Part shown: in pieces, positions 15,175 to 24,427 of the stretch | How positions within the stretch are numbered: the first letter of the stretch is position 1 | How the letters are laid out: each line of letters starts with the position of its first letter | Translations under genes and position numbers: made by a program | The notes under the pieces: generated by a model | What the model saw: only the letters and a program-made list of their open reading frames with translations | Databases searched by the model: none | Told to the model about the DNA's origin: nothing | Origin: Bacteroidales bacterium | Lineage (GTDB): Bacteria > Bacteroidota > Bacteroidia > Bacteroidales > Muribaculaceae | DNA length: 27,671 bases | Direction: 5' to 3' | Assembly: GCA_019416425.1 (NCBI GenBank) | Contig: DXXK01000092.1 | Location: forward strand, 1-27,671

Positions 15175-16749
15175 TTATCTGACGGGAAGAGCCCGAGAGC
15201 GGGCGCCGTTCGGCGACCGGATGCGGAGTATGTCGGTGATGGTGGGCGCCAGTGCCGTGGCGTCTACAGTCGTATTGACTTTGGTCTTGACGACTTCGGG
15301 TGCCAGTATGAAAGCCGGAGTCATGACCGGCATCTGGCGCATCGGTTTGGTACGCTGCGTGGCGCCGTTCTCGTCCTCGACCACGGACCATCCGGGCGAG
15401 AGTCTAATCAGGACGTCGCCGCCATATTTGGGATCATAGCCTACGTTCAGGGCTACTGTCTCGGGCGATGTGGGCGACAGAATCTCGGCGCGTGTGAAGG
15501 TCTGCTCCACCCCGCTCATCTGCGCCAGGAACTGACGGGCCTCGTCGGCGATTGCGTTGGGATCCAGGTTGCGGGCCTCCAGCGCCTTATGGTCCAGATA
15601 TAGGTTGCCGCTGCGGATGGATGAGATGTACTCGCCGTTACCGTGGCGTGCCACAAGGTAGGAGTTCAGCAGCGACTTGGCGCGGCGAAGCGAGAACTCT
15701 CCTCCGGGGATGCGGTAGCGCTTATCCTCGTTGGCCACGGCGTCATAGTAGCCCGTGGAAGTGAGCCAGATCACGGCGTTCTCCTTGCCGCAGTACCTGT
15801 CGACGGCCTCGATGAGACGTCCGATCTGGGCGTCGAGCCGCAGATATGCGTCGGTGCTCTCGGCCTCGCCGTCGCCAAAGGCATACTTATACGGCGCTAC
15901 GGTGTAGGCCACGTTGACCATTCCCTGCTTGTCGGGGCCGACGGGAAGCTGGTTGATCAGCTCGATGGCCATGTCGGTGACGGCCTGGTTTCCGCCGGGT
16001 GTCAGCGCTATCTTACGGTAGACGTCTCGGTCGGCGCGAGTGAACTTATAGTCGAACAGACGTCCCTTGGCAGGATTACCCTTTAGCTTGGAAGTGGCGG
16101 TGAGGGGACGCCATACCATCGTATCGACGCGCTGGGTCACGGAACTGCGGGAATTGATCCGCTGAGCGGCGTTGTTCAGGATGCCATAGTATCCCGATGT
16201 GGCCCAGTGTCCGGAAGTGTTGTTCAGCCAGATTGCGTTGTCGGCGGCGTGACCTGCCAGAATGACAGCCTGCTGAGGATCGGCGGCTACGGAATATATT
16301 GAGGCTTTGCCGTCGGCGGCTATGGCCAGTTCATCGGCGATAGTGGAGAGACGCAGGGCCTCGGGGGTGAATGAGTCGTTGCCGAGGGCGCCGGTGGTAC
16401 TCGGTTTGGCCAGCGGAGGACGCATGGCATGCAGCTCGCTGTCGTAGACCATGGCGGCCGGGATGCCGTTGTAGGAAGGCCAGGAACCGGTCATGGCCAC
16501 GGCGGTGCCGCTTGCGGCATCGAGTCCGGAGGCCTTGAAGTCCACGTCACGCAGGTACAGACCATCGCGCATGAGCTGCTTGAACCCATTCTCGCCGAAT
16601 AGGTTCTGCAGCTGCTCCATATAGTCGGTGCGCAACTGATCAACTACGATTCCCACCACGAGACGAGGCTTGGCGCCCTGAGCGTCGGCCGTTTCCGGAC
16701 ACGCCAGCGCGACCAGACCCAGTAACCCGGCGGTTGCTAACCTGTGCAT
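15175..16749 (-). CDS. PafA-like alkaline phosphatase superfamily protein, predicted inactive
   Basis: The 524-aa protein has an N-terminal signal (cleavage near ADA-QG at residue 23; a lipoprotein Cys17 is less likely) and the fold signatures of Bacteroidetes PafA: VVGIVVDQLRTDYM with metal ligand D37, GHAADNAIWLNNTSGHW, DAYLRLDAQIGRLIEAVD and a C-terminal TALAPTITDILRI. The catalytic positions are not kept. The nucleophile loop T.PGH reads A.SGT (about 78-82), the Lys/Arg motif KDR reads ADP (156-158), the DxxxH metal motif reads A...Y (about 285-289), the DH of TADHG reads ST (331-332), and the C-terminal His motif is absent. I infer a pseudoenzyme. Its first 110 bp overlap the end of lnb. 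Confidence 0.8.
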   Translation of the reverse strand: MHRLATAGLLGLVALACPETADAQGAKPRLVVGIVVDQLRTDYMEQLQNLFGENGFKQLMRDGLYLRDVDFKASGLDAASGTAVAMTGSWPSYNGIPAAMVYDSELHAMRPPLAKPSTTGALGNDSFTPEALRLSTIADELAIAADGKASIYSVAADPQQAVILAGHAADNAIWLNNTSGHWATSGYYGILNNAAQRINSRSSVTQRVDTMVWRPLTATSKLKGNPAKGRLFDYKFTRADRDVYRKIALTPGGNQAVTDMAIELINQLPVGPDKQGMVNVAYTVAPYKYAFGDGEAESTDAYLRLDAQIGRLIEAVDRYCGKENAVIWLTSTGYYDAVANEDKRYRIPGGEFSLRRAKSLLNSYLVARHGNGEYISSIRSGNLYLDHKALEARNLDPNAIADEARQFLAQMSGVEQTFTRAEILSPTSPETVALNVGYDPKYGGDVLIRLSPGWSVVEDENGATQRTKPMRQMPVMTPAFILAPEVVKTKVNTTVDATALAPTITDILRIRSPNGARSRALPVR

Positions 16750-17974
16750 TTTTCTTTTTATTATCCTTATTATTATAACTCTGCTTAGTGTCGCATATTG
16801 CGTAAGTTACAGCCAACATGAATGTGGCTGCCATCGGCGCGAACACCGCCGGATTGGCGCATTGCGGCTGCAGAGGCCATATTATTAACAAAATTCCGAC
16901 AACAATGATGTTGTACCACGCCATAATCCTGCCTACGGGACGCCAGGGTTCCCAGAACAATCCGATGACTGTAAGGAACTGCAAGGGGTTGAGCCACAGG
17001 ATCAGCATGTTGGGGCTTGTGGCCTCGTGCGAGGACGCGAACACCAGGAAGGTGATTATGCATCCGGCTGCGGCCAGCATCAAGAACCAGCATCCGTAGA
17101 TGGTTGTCCATACCCGGCGTGGCCGATATGGTGCGCCTGCAATTTTGGCGATGCTGAAACCAATTGCAGTCAAGGAGATGACACCGAAGATGAACAGAGG
17201 TGTCATCCACCATGGAGTGGGGGGAAGAGAGGCGTGGCCGCTGTCGGGCAGCAGCTCGCGTGTGTCGGTCACCAGCTTGCGGCCGTCGGGCATTACGGCT
17301 GCGCCATACCGCTGAGACATGACCATGGGTACGAACATCTCGTCGTCGGGATGCAGGTCACGGTCCAGCCCAGAGCCCAGAGCCAGGTCGATGCCGAACT
17401 GGTACCAGGGGTAATCGTGATGGAACGCCCGCATCTCCTTGCGGAAGGTGCCGTACTGAATGCTGTCGGGGAAGTGGATCTTACCGCCCACGGCATCGGA
17501 CAGACGGGCGGTGATACGAGTGGCGCAGTTGTCGCGCACATAGTTGTAGCGGTAGGTGCGGTTCTCCGGCAAAGCCTCCGTGCGTAGCAAGCCGCGTAAA
17601 CGGTAGGCCTCGTCCTGCGTCAGGTTCAGATCCTGCTCCAGAAGGCGACGGCCGGCTTCGGCGTATTCCGGAAAGAAAAACGCAGTGGGATAACCTGCGA
17701 CCATATAATCCGTCTCGCCGCGGACAAATCGGGCTACAAAATTCGGTTCGTTGAAGTTGAAGACACCGTAGTTCCATACGGAATCGCATGTCAGGGGGTT
17801 GGTAACGTTGCGGATGCGCAGGGCGCTGTGTCCGCACAGTTCATAGACCTCGCTTCCGGGCCATGCGGTGAGCAGGCTCACAACGAGGGAATCCCGCCCT
17901 TCGGAACCCCTGACGGGGAGACCGAAGAGCAGGATTGTCAATAGCGTGAATATTAGGGAATTGATTCGTCTCAA
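16640..17974 (-). CDS. lnb: Lipoprotein N-acyltransferase Lnb (DUF4105 family)
   Basis: Members of this family N-acylate the terminal cysteine of lipoproteins in Bacteroidetes, which lack the usual Lnt. The 444-aa protein has an N-terminal signal or anchor (about 5-24), a periplasmic domain with CGHSALRI (H49) and RYNYVRDNCATRI (C150), the likely catalytic pair, then five predicted membrane helices at about 257-278, 289-312, 322-340, 350-367 and 375-394. After the last helix a basic Gly/Ser/Arg-rich tail (about 400-444) runs over the start of the next gene; it looks like an alternative reading of that gene and may not be conserved. It begins 4 bp after asnS and shares an operon with secA, so export and lipoprotein maturation are expressed together. 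Confidence 0.82.
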   Translation of the reverse strand: MRRINSLIFTLLTILLFGLPVRGSEGRDSLVVSLLTAWPGSEVYELCGHSALRIRNVTNPLTCDSVWNYGVFNFNEPNFVARFVRGETDYMVAGYPTAFFFPEYAEAGRRLLEQDLNLTQDEAYRLRGLLRTEALPENRTYRYNYVRDNCATRITARLSDAVGGKIHFPDSIQYGTFRKEMRAFHHDYPWYQFGIDLALGSGLDRDLHPDDEMFVPMVMSQRYGAAVMPDGRKLVTDTRELLPDSGHASLPPTPWWMTPLFIFGVISLTAIGFSIAKIAGAPYRPRRVWTTIYGCWFLMLAAAGCIITFLVFASSHEATSPNMLILWLNPLQFLTVIGLFWEPWRPVGRIMAWYNIIVVGILLIIWPLQPQCANPAVFAPMAATFMLAVTYAICDTKQSYNNKDNKKKNAQVSNRRVTGSGRAGVSGNGRRSGRQASSRGGNRS

Positions 17975-17978
17975 CGTG

Positions 17979-19376
<1,398 letters not shown>

Positions 19377-19392
19377 TGGTTAAATTCGAATA

Positions 19393-20736
19393 TTACTCGA
19401 AGGCTCCCTGTCGCAGGATGTTGACCTCCTCCTGAGTGAGGTAACGCCAGCGTCCGCGGGGCAGGTTCTTCTTGGTAAGACCGGCGAAGTAAACGCGGTC
19501 CAGTTTGGTGACACGGTATCCCAGATGCTCGAAGATGCGGCGAACGATGCGGTTGCGTCCGGAGTGGATCTCGATGCCGGCCTGGTTGCGCTCGTCGCTG
19601 ACGTAGCTGATTGCGTCGGCGTGGATCTCTCCGTCATCCAGCTCGATGCCGTCGGCGATGCGCTGCATGTCGTCTTCGCTGATCTCGCGGTCGGTCCATA
19701 CGTGGTAGATCTTCTTCTTGACGAACTTGGGATGTGTCAGTTTGGAAGCCAGGTCGCCGTCGTTGGTCAGGAGCAGGACACCGGTGGTGTTGCGGTCCAG
19801 ACGTCCGACGGGATATATACGCTCGGTGCAGGCGTTGCGGACCAGGTCCAGCACGGTTGTGCGTCCGTTGGGGTCGTCGCTGGTTGTGACGCAGTCCTTA
19901 GGCTTGTTGAGCAGCACGTAGCACTTGCGCTCGGGCGTAACGACCTTGTCGTCGTATTCCACCACGTCGTTGCGTGTGATCTTGGTACCGAGCTCGGTCA
20001 CGACATTGCCGTTGACCTTGACCTTTCCGGCCTGGATGTATTCATCGGCTTCGCGACGGCTGCAGAGGCCGGCGTTCGCCATATACTTGTTCAGACGGAT
20101 CTCAGCATTCGGATCGATGTCTTCCAGAACGTAGTCCACCTGCTTGGGACGCGGCGTGAACTGGCGTTTCTGATATCCTTGCTGATTGTTGCGGCGCTGG
20201 AAACCGCCCTGCTGGCGGTTCTGGTATCCCCCCTGCTGGCGGTTCTGATATCCGCCCTGCTGGCGGTTCTGGTATCCGCCCTGCCGGTTCTGATAGGCGC
20301 CCGGCTGTCGGTTCTGGTAGCCGCCCTGCTGGCTGCGCTGCTGATAGGAGCCGGACTGACCCGGCTGACCCTGCTGACGGTTCTGGTAGCCGCCCTGCTG
20401 ACGGTTCTGGTATCCGCCCTGCTGCCGGTTCTGGTATCCGCCCTGCTGCCGGTTCTGGTAGCCTCCCTGACGGTTCTGATAACTTCCCTGACGTTGCTGG
20501 TAACCGCCCGGACGCTGCTGATAGCCACCCTGCTGGTAGCCATAGGGACGCTGCTGGTAGGGGCGCTGTGTACGTTCAGCGTCATGTCCTTCACTTCCCT
20601 CGCTTCCTGATGCATCGGCGGCAGGGTAATTTACTTTTTCATAGTGGGCATTGTCATTGTTTTGGGTATAATCATTGGCAATGTTCGCGCTGCTGACGCC
20701 AATGCGCGGGCGTTTAGGTTTCTTCGCTTCTTCCAT
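19393..20736 (-). CDS. rRNA pseudouridine synthase (RluB/RsuA family) with GYQNRQ repeats
   Basis: The enzyme isomerises a specific uridine in rRNA. I start at 20736 (MEEAKKPKRP), giving 447 aa; the longer frame from 20763 adds nine unlikely residues. A low-complexity segment at about 58-192 has ten GxYQNRQ units plus YQQR variants. It is followed by an S4 RNA-binding domain (about 214-261, IRLNKYMANAGLCSRREADEYI) and the catalytic domain with VGRLDRNTTGVLLLTNDGDL, where D314 is the expected catalytic Asp. The family is RluB/RluE/RluF/RsuA; the target site cannot be assigned. The long Gln/Arg/Gly/Tyr-rich arm resembles RNA-binding RGG/YGQ-type disordered regions. It is the first gene of a long operon. 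Confidence 0.9.
   Translation of the reverse strand: MEEAKKPKRPRIGVSSANIANDYTQNNDNAHYEKVNYPAADASGSEGSEGHDAERTQRPYQQRPYGYQQGGYQQRPGGYQQRQGSYQNRQGGYQNRQQGGYQNRQQGGYQNRQQGGYQNRQQGQPGQSGSYQQRSQQGGYQNRQPGAYQNRQGGYQNRQQGGYQNRQQGGYQNRQQGGFQRRNNQQGYQKRQFTPRPKQVDYVLEDIDPNAEIRLNKYMANAGLCSRREADEYIQAGKVKVNGNVVTELGTKITRNDVVEYDDKVVTPERKCYVLLNKPKDCVTTSDDPNGRTTVLDLVRNACTERIYPVGRLDRNTTGVLLLTNDGDLASKLTHPKFVKKKIYHVWTDREISEDDMQRIADGIELDDGEIHADAISYVSDERNQAGIEIHSGRNRIVRRIFEHLGYRVTKLDRVYFAGLTKKNLPRGRWRYLTQEEVNILRQGAFE
20161..20565 (-). repeat. 24-bp-period coding repeat (GGYQNRQQ)
   Basis: This is the DNA repeat in the pseudouridine synthase gene, plus-strand unit CTGACGGTTCTGGTAGCCGC or close variants. Most units are 24 bp (eight codons), with 21-bp variants. 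It is in frame throughout and eight copies encode an exact GGYQNRQ. Confidence 0.9.
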
Positions 20737-21067
20737 AATTGTTTCAGTGCAGACACTCGGCATCGCTGCCTGGGTGTACCCTTTAGGTTTCGTGTTTAGG
20801 AATTTGTGTTTAAATTTAAGTGGAGACCAATTTCTCGATTTTTTTATACAAAAAGAATTCGACTTGATTGGTGTCGGTGAATATTCGGTGCAAAAATAAC
20901 AATTTTATTCCAAACTACAAAATTTTAAACAAAATCATCGCGTTTTATGCTGATTGAGCGTGTCATGACGTTATATAATGCGACCGGAAGGCCATTTAGA
21001 ATGAGCGATTCGGGATTTCCGAACTGGATGTACCTCACCATATCCGCATCATTAAAACAGCATCGTC
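20737..21067. other. Divergent intergenic region
   Basis: This 331-bp A/T-rich region separates the minus-strand pseudouridine synthase gene from the plus-strand flippase. It contains one good minus-strand promoter (20891-20921), which would give a leader of about 150 nt. I saw no strong hairpin or riboswitch in that leader. No TAnnTTTG box was found for the plus strand. A 25-codon open frame at 21001-21078 is discussed under rejected items. Confidence 0.6.
20891..20921 (-). promoter_or_regulatory. Promoter of the pseudouridine synthase-asnS-lnb-secA-neu run
   Basis: On the minus strand the -7 box is TATTTTTG (20891-20898) and the -33 box is TTTG (20918-20921), with 19 bp between. Both fit the Bacteroidetes consensus. 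I found no equally good match in the gaps further along the run up to the tRNA gene. Confidence 0.75.
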
Positions 21068-22510
21068 TTGGAATCTAAGTTAAAACAGAAAACGGCCAAA
21101 GGACTCCTGTGGGGCAGTGTGGGCAACGGTACATTGCAGTTGCTGAATCTCTTCTTCGGGATTTTCCTGTCGCGTCTCCTTACACCATCCGACTACGGAA
21201 CCATCGGTGCCCTGACGCTGTTCTCGGCTGCGGCAGGCATGTTTGCCGACAGCGGTTTCGTACTGGCCATAGTCAATAAGAAAAATGCGGACGACAACGA
21301 CTACAACGCGGTGTTCTGGTTCAATCTTGTCTCAGGAACCATGTTCTATTGCCTGCTGTTCGGGTTGGCCCCACTGATAGCGCGGTTCTACCGGCAACCC
21401 GAGATGACTGCGCTGTCTCGGTTCCTGTTCCTCAGTTTCTTCCTGGGGTGCGTGTCCGGTGCGCCGACGGCCTATCTGTTCCGCAACCTGATGGTGAAGG
21501 AGAGAAGCACCATAACGATAATAGCCATCATGGTGTCGGGTAGTGTGGGTGTCCTGTGCGCCTACAACGGATGGGGGTATTGGGGTCTGGCTGTCCAGAC
21601 CGTGCTCTACTCCGGCATCAGCTCCCTGCTGATCTGGCTGCGTTGTCCGTGGCGTCCCAGCCTGCGGATAAATCTAAATCCGATCCGCGAGATGTTCGGA
21701 TTCGGCGTGCGGCAGTTGCTGACGTCGCTGTTCACCCACATAAACAACAACGTCTTCGCATTGCTGCTGGGCCGGTTCTACGGAATGAGGCAGACAGGAT
21801 ACTTCACACAGGGCAACAAGTGGACCACCATGGGATATTCTACACTCTCTGGCATGACCAACAGCGTGGGGCAGCCTGTGCTTCGCGAGGTGTCCAACGA
21901 CAATGCGCGTCTGCAGCGAGTGTTCCGCAAGATGTTGCGTTTCATTGCTTTTCTGTCATTTCCGGCAATGCTTGGACTCGCATTGGTGTCGAAGGAGGTG
22001 ATAGTGCTGACCATCACCGACAAATGGCTCCCATGCGTGCCCGTGATGCAGATACTGTGCCTGTGGGGAGCGTTCATGCCGATGTCCACACTTTACGGCA
22101 ATCTGTTCAACAGCCAGGGACTTCCCCGCATCTACATGTGGTGCACCATCGGGCTCGGCGTCATCCAGCTGGCATGCATCGTCGCCTCCTATCCTTTCGG
22201 ACTCCACACAATGCTCGTCGTGTACACTATGGTGAATATCCTGTGGCTGTTCGTATGGCAATACTTTGCACATAAGCATACCGGCCTCAGGCTGGCAGAT
22301 GTGCTCCGGGATATAGTCCCGTACTTTCTGGCCGCTGCCGTGGTGATGGGCGTCACCTGGCTGCTGACCCGCGGCATCGGGTCAATGATTCTGTCCCTGG
22401 CGCTCAAGATCGTTATTGCCGTGGCGCTATATTCCGGAATCATGTGGATATCGGGCTCGGAGATATTCCGCGAGAGCCTTCAGTATCTGTCCCGTAGAAA
22501 CAAAGGTTGA
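21068..22510 (+). CDS. Polysaccharide (O-antigen/capsule) flippase, MOP superfamily
   Basis: This is a predicted 12-14-helix inner-membrane protein of 480 aa that would flip undecaprenol-linked oligosaccharide units to the periplasmic face (Wzx-type, Polysacc_synt family). The N-terminal pattern LKQKTAKGLLWGSVGNGTLQLLNLFFGIFLSRLLTPSDYGTI is typical, with the LTP.DYG signature. It appears to begin at a TTG codon (21068): no in-frame ATG or GTG is seen just upstream, and later Met codons would remove the first helix. It stands alone on the plus strand and converges with a glycosyltransferase 11 bp downstream. No wzy or other cluster genes are present, so its substrate is unknown. Confidence 0.87.
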   Translation: MESKLKQKTAKGLLWGSVGNGTLQLLNLFFGIFLSRLLTPSDYGTIGALTLFSAAAGMFADSGFVLAIVNKKNADDNDYNAVFWFNLVSGTMFYCLLFGLAPLIARFYRQPEMTALSRFLFLSFFLGCVSGAPTAYLFRNLMVKERSTITIIAIMVSGSVGVLCAYNGWGYWGLAVQTVLYSGISSLLIWLRCPWRPSLRINLNPIREMFGFGVRQLLTSLFTHINNNVFALLLGRFYGMRQTGYFTQGNKWTTMGYSTLSGMTNSVGQPVLREVSNDNARLQRVFRKMLRFIAFLSFPAMLGLALVSKEVIVLTITDKWLPCVPVMQILCLWGAFMPMSTLYGNLFNSQGLPRIYMWCTIGLGVIQLACIVASYPFGLHTMLVVYTMVNILWLFVWQYFAHKHTGLRLADVLRDIVPYFLAAAVVMGVTWLLTRGIGSMILSLALKIVIAVALYSGIMWISGSEIFRESLQYLSRRNKG

Positions 22511-22521
22511 TGCCGGCAGCG

Positions 22522-23415
22522 TCAGCGGTTCTTCAATCCAAGAAGGGTGAATTGCGCCAGAGGCTTGAGAATGCGCAGGGTGGGACGGTAACGCAGGGAG
22601 CGGCACATGGCTTTCCATGCCTGGCTGTACATCCTGTGCGCCAGACAGCGGCTCATCCTCATGTTGTGCCACCGGGCCACATATTCCCTTAACCCTTTGG
22701 TGTCGGGCGAGTCACGATACAATGTCTGGAGTTCCCGGCCCACCACATCGTCCGTTTCAGGAGGACGGGGATTGCTGAAGCCATGGTTGTACAGAGCCGT
22801 GGACCTGACGCTGTAGGCGATTCCGTACCTGCAGGCCAGGCGCGCCCAGGTCAGAAGGTCCTCGCCGGACTTCACGCCTTCGGGGAATCCGCCGATGGCG
22901 GTCAATGCATCGCGGCGAACCATTACAGCCGATGTCCAAAGCGGAGGGACCGAATCGCAGGCGGTCTCGAAATAGTCCTGGATGACGCCGCAGTCCCCCT
23001 CGAAATCCAGGCACTTAATGCTGTTCGAGACAATGCGGCCATCGGACATGACGTCATCATAACCTGTTGCGAAAACCGCGCATTGCGGGAAAGCCTCGGC
23101 AAGTTTCCGGAGCGTTCGGATATGATCGGGCTTCCATTCGTCGTCGGCGTCTATAAGGGCTATGTATTCGCCGGAAGCTTCCGCGATGCCCCTGTTGCGT
23201 GCGCATGCGACTCCGGCGTTCTCCTGCGGTACGATGCGGAAGTCCTTAAGGCCAAGCTGGTGTGCAGCCGTAGCTGCAGTCTCGGCGCCGCCGTCGGTCG
23301 ACCCGTCGTCCACCACAATAATCTCACAGTCCCGTGTATCGCCTGCGGCGACGGACCTCAACGTCCGTGCGATCAGGTCACGCTTGTTATACAGAGGAAT
23401 CACGATTGTTATCAT
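22522..23415 (-). CDS. Glycosyltransferase family 2
   Basis: This is an inverting GT-A fold enzyme of 297 aa. The N-terminal strand is ITIVIPLYNKRDLIARTL. The nucleotide-sugar motif VVDDGSTD lies at residues 34-41, the acceptor-side ENAGVACARNRGI at 66-77, and the metal-binding DADDEW at 89-94. No membrane segment is obvious, so it likely acts at the cytoplasmic face. Donor and acceptor cannot be predicted. It lies 19 bp after dus on the same strand and converges on the flippase gene, suggesting both contribute to a surface glycan even though they are on opposite strands. Confidence 0.88.
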   Translation of the reverse strand: MITIVIPLYNKRDLIARTLRSVAAGDTRDCEIIVVDDGSTDGGAETAATAAHQLGLKDFRIVPQENAGVACARNRGIAEASGEYIALIDADDEWKPDHIRTLRKLAEAFPQCAVFATGYDDVMSDGRIVSNSIKCLDFEGDCGVIQDYFETACDSVPPLWTSAVMVRRDALTAIGGFPEGVKSGEDLLTWARLACRYGIAYSVRSTALYNHGFSNPRPPETDDVVGRELQTLYRDSPDTKGLREYVARWHNMRMSRCLAHRMYSQAWKAMCRSLRYRPTLRILKPLAQFTLLGLKNR

Positions 23416-23434
23416 ACTTCCGGTGGTTGGCGGT

Positions 23435-24427
23435 TCAAATCCTGTCAGATCTTAGCCACGTCTGCTCAATCTCGTCGAGGAGGTCCAGCAGTTCCTGCTC
23501 CTTCTCGATCCGGAGCATGCGGATGCGTGTCTGCCGGAAGTCGGGGAGACCCTTGAACAGCGGGGATGACGCCAGATGGCGACGGATGTGGAGGATGCCC
23601 CGGTATTCGTCGATACGGTCGATGCTCTCGCGGATCTGACGTTTCAGCAATTCCAGTTTCTCAGGGACAGAGAGGGGGGTATAGCTTCCGGTGTCCAGCA
23701 TCTGGCGTACGTCATGGAAAATCCAGGGGGCGCCGAAAGAGGCACGGCCGATCATGATTGCATCGACGCCGTACGTGTCGAAGGCTGCCTTGGCCTGCTG
23801 GGGAGTGGTGATGTCGCCGTTGCCGATGACGGGAATATCCATGCGGGGGTCGGCCTTCAGCTGTCCGATCAGGGTCCAGTCTGCGTCGCCTGTGTACATC
23901 TGGCTGCGGGTGCGGCCATGGACGGCCAGGGCCTTGATGCCGCAATCCTGAAGCTGCGGACCCAGGTCGCAGATAATCTTGTTCTCGCAGTCCCATCCCA
24001 ACCGCGTCTTGGCTGTGACGGGAATTGACACGGCCTGAACCACACGTCGGGTGATGTCCAGCATCTTAGGGATGTCACGCAGCATGCCTGCTCCGGCACC
24101 CTTGGCGGCGACCTTCTTGACAGGACAGCCGAAGTTCAGGTCGATGATGTCTGGGCGAGCCTCCTCGACGATTTTGGCGGCCTGGACCATTGCTTCGGGT
24201 TCACGTCCGTAGATCTGTATTGCCACGGGACGTTCGCGGTCATCGATGGTAAGCTTGCGTGTTGTTGACTTGATGTCGCGTACCAGGGCCTCGGCCGACA
24301 CGAATTCAGTGTAGACCATCGCTGCCCCCTGCTCGCGGCAGATCAGCCGGAACGAAGGGTCGGTCACATCCTCCATCGGCGCGAGCAGCACAGGGCGCTC
24401 GCCAAGGTCAATATCGGCTATTTTCAT
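23435..24427 (-). CDS. dus: tRNA-dihydrouridine synthase
   Basis: This FMN-dependent enzyme reduces uridines in the D loop of tRNA, 330 aa. The N-terminal LLAPMEDVTDPSFR binds FMN. DLNFGCPVKKVAAKGAGAGML holds the catalytic C101, PVTAKTRLGW follows, and VHGRTRSQMYTGDADW and GNGDI complete the barrel. The small C-terminal helical domain is present. It looks most like the DusB group, the usual single Dus of Bacteroidetes. Its ATG overlaps the stop of the M16 peptidase gene by 4 bp, so the two are coupled. Confidence 0.94.
   Translation of the reverse strand: MKIADIDLGERPVLLAPMEDVTDPSFRLICREQGAAMVYTEFVSAEALVRDIKSTTRKLTIDDRERPVAIQIYGREPEAMVQAAKIVEEARPDIIDLNFGCPVKKVAAKGAGAGMLRDIPKMLDITRRVVQAVSIPVTAKTRLGWDCENKIICDLGPQLQDCGIKALAVHGRTRSQMYTGDADWTLIGQLKADPRMDIPVIGNGDITTPQQAKAAFDTYGVDAIMIGRASFGAPWIFHDVRQMLDTGSYTPLSVPEKLELLKRQIRESIDRIDEYRGILHIRRHLASSPLFKGLPDFRQTRIRMLRIEKEQELLDLLDEIEQTWLRSDRI

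Noticed and set aside
20161..20565. Regular repeats suggesting a CRISPR array
   Set aside because: The repeats are directly adjacent, without unique spacers, in frame, and encode GGYQNRQ units; no cas gene is near.
19525..20610. 361-codon plus-strand frame with many Leu/Val/Ala repeats
   Set aside because: It is the reverse reading of the pseudouridine synthase gene; the repeats mirror the GGYQNRQ units.
21001..21078. 25-codon small gene before the flippase
   Set aside because: No ribosome-binding site, promoter or known family supports it; kept only as an observation.
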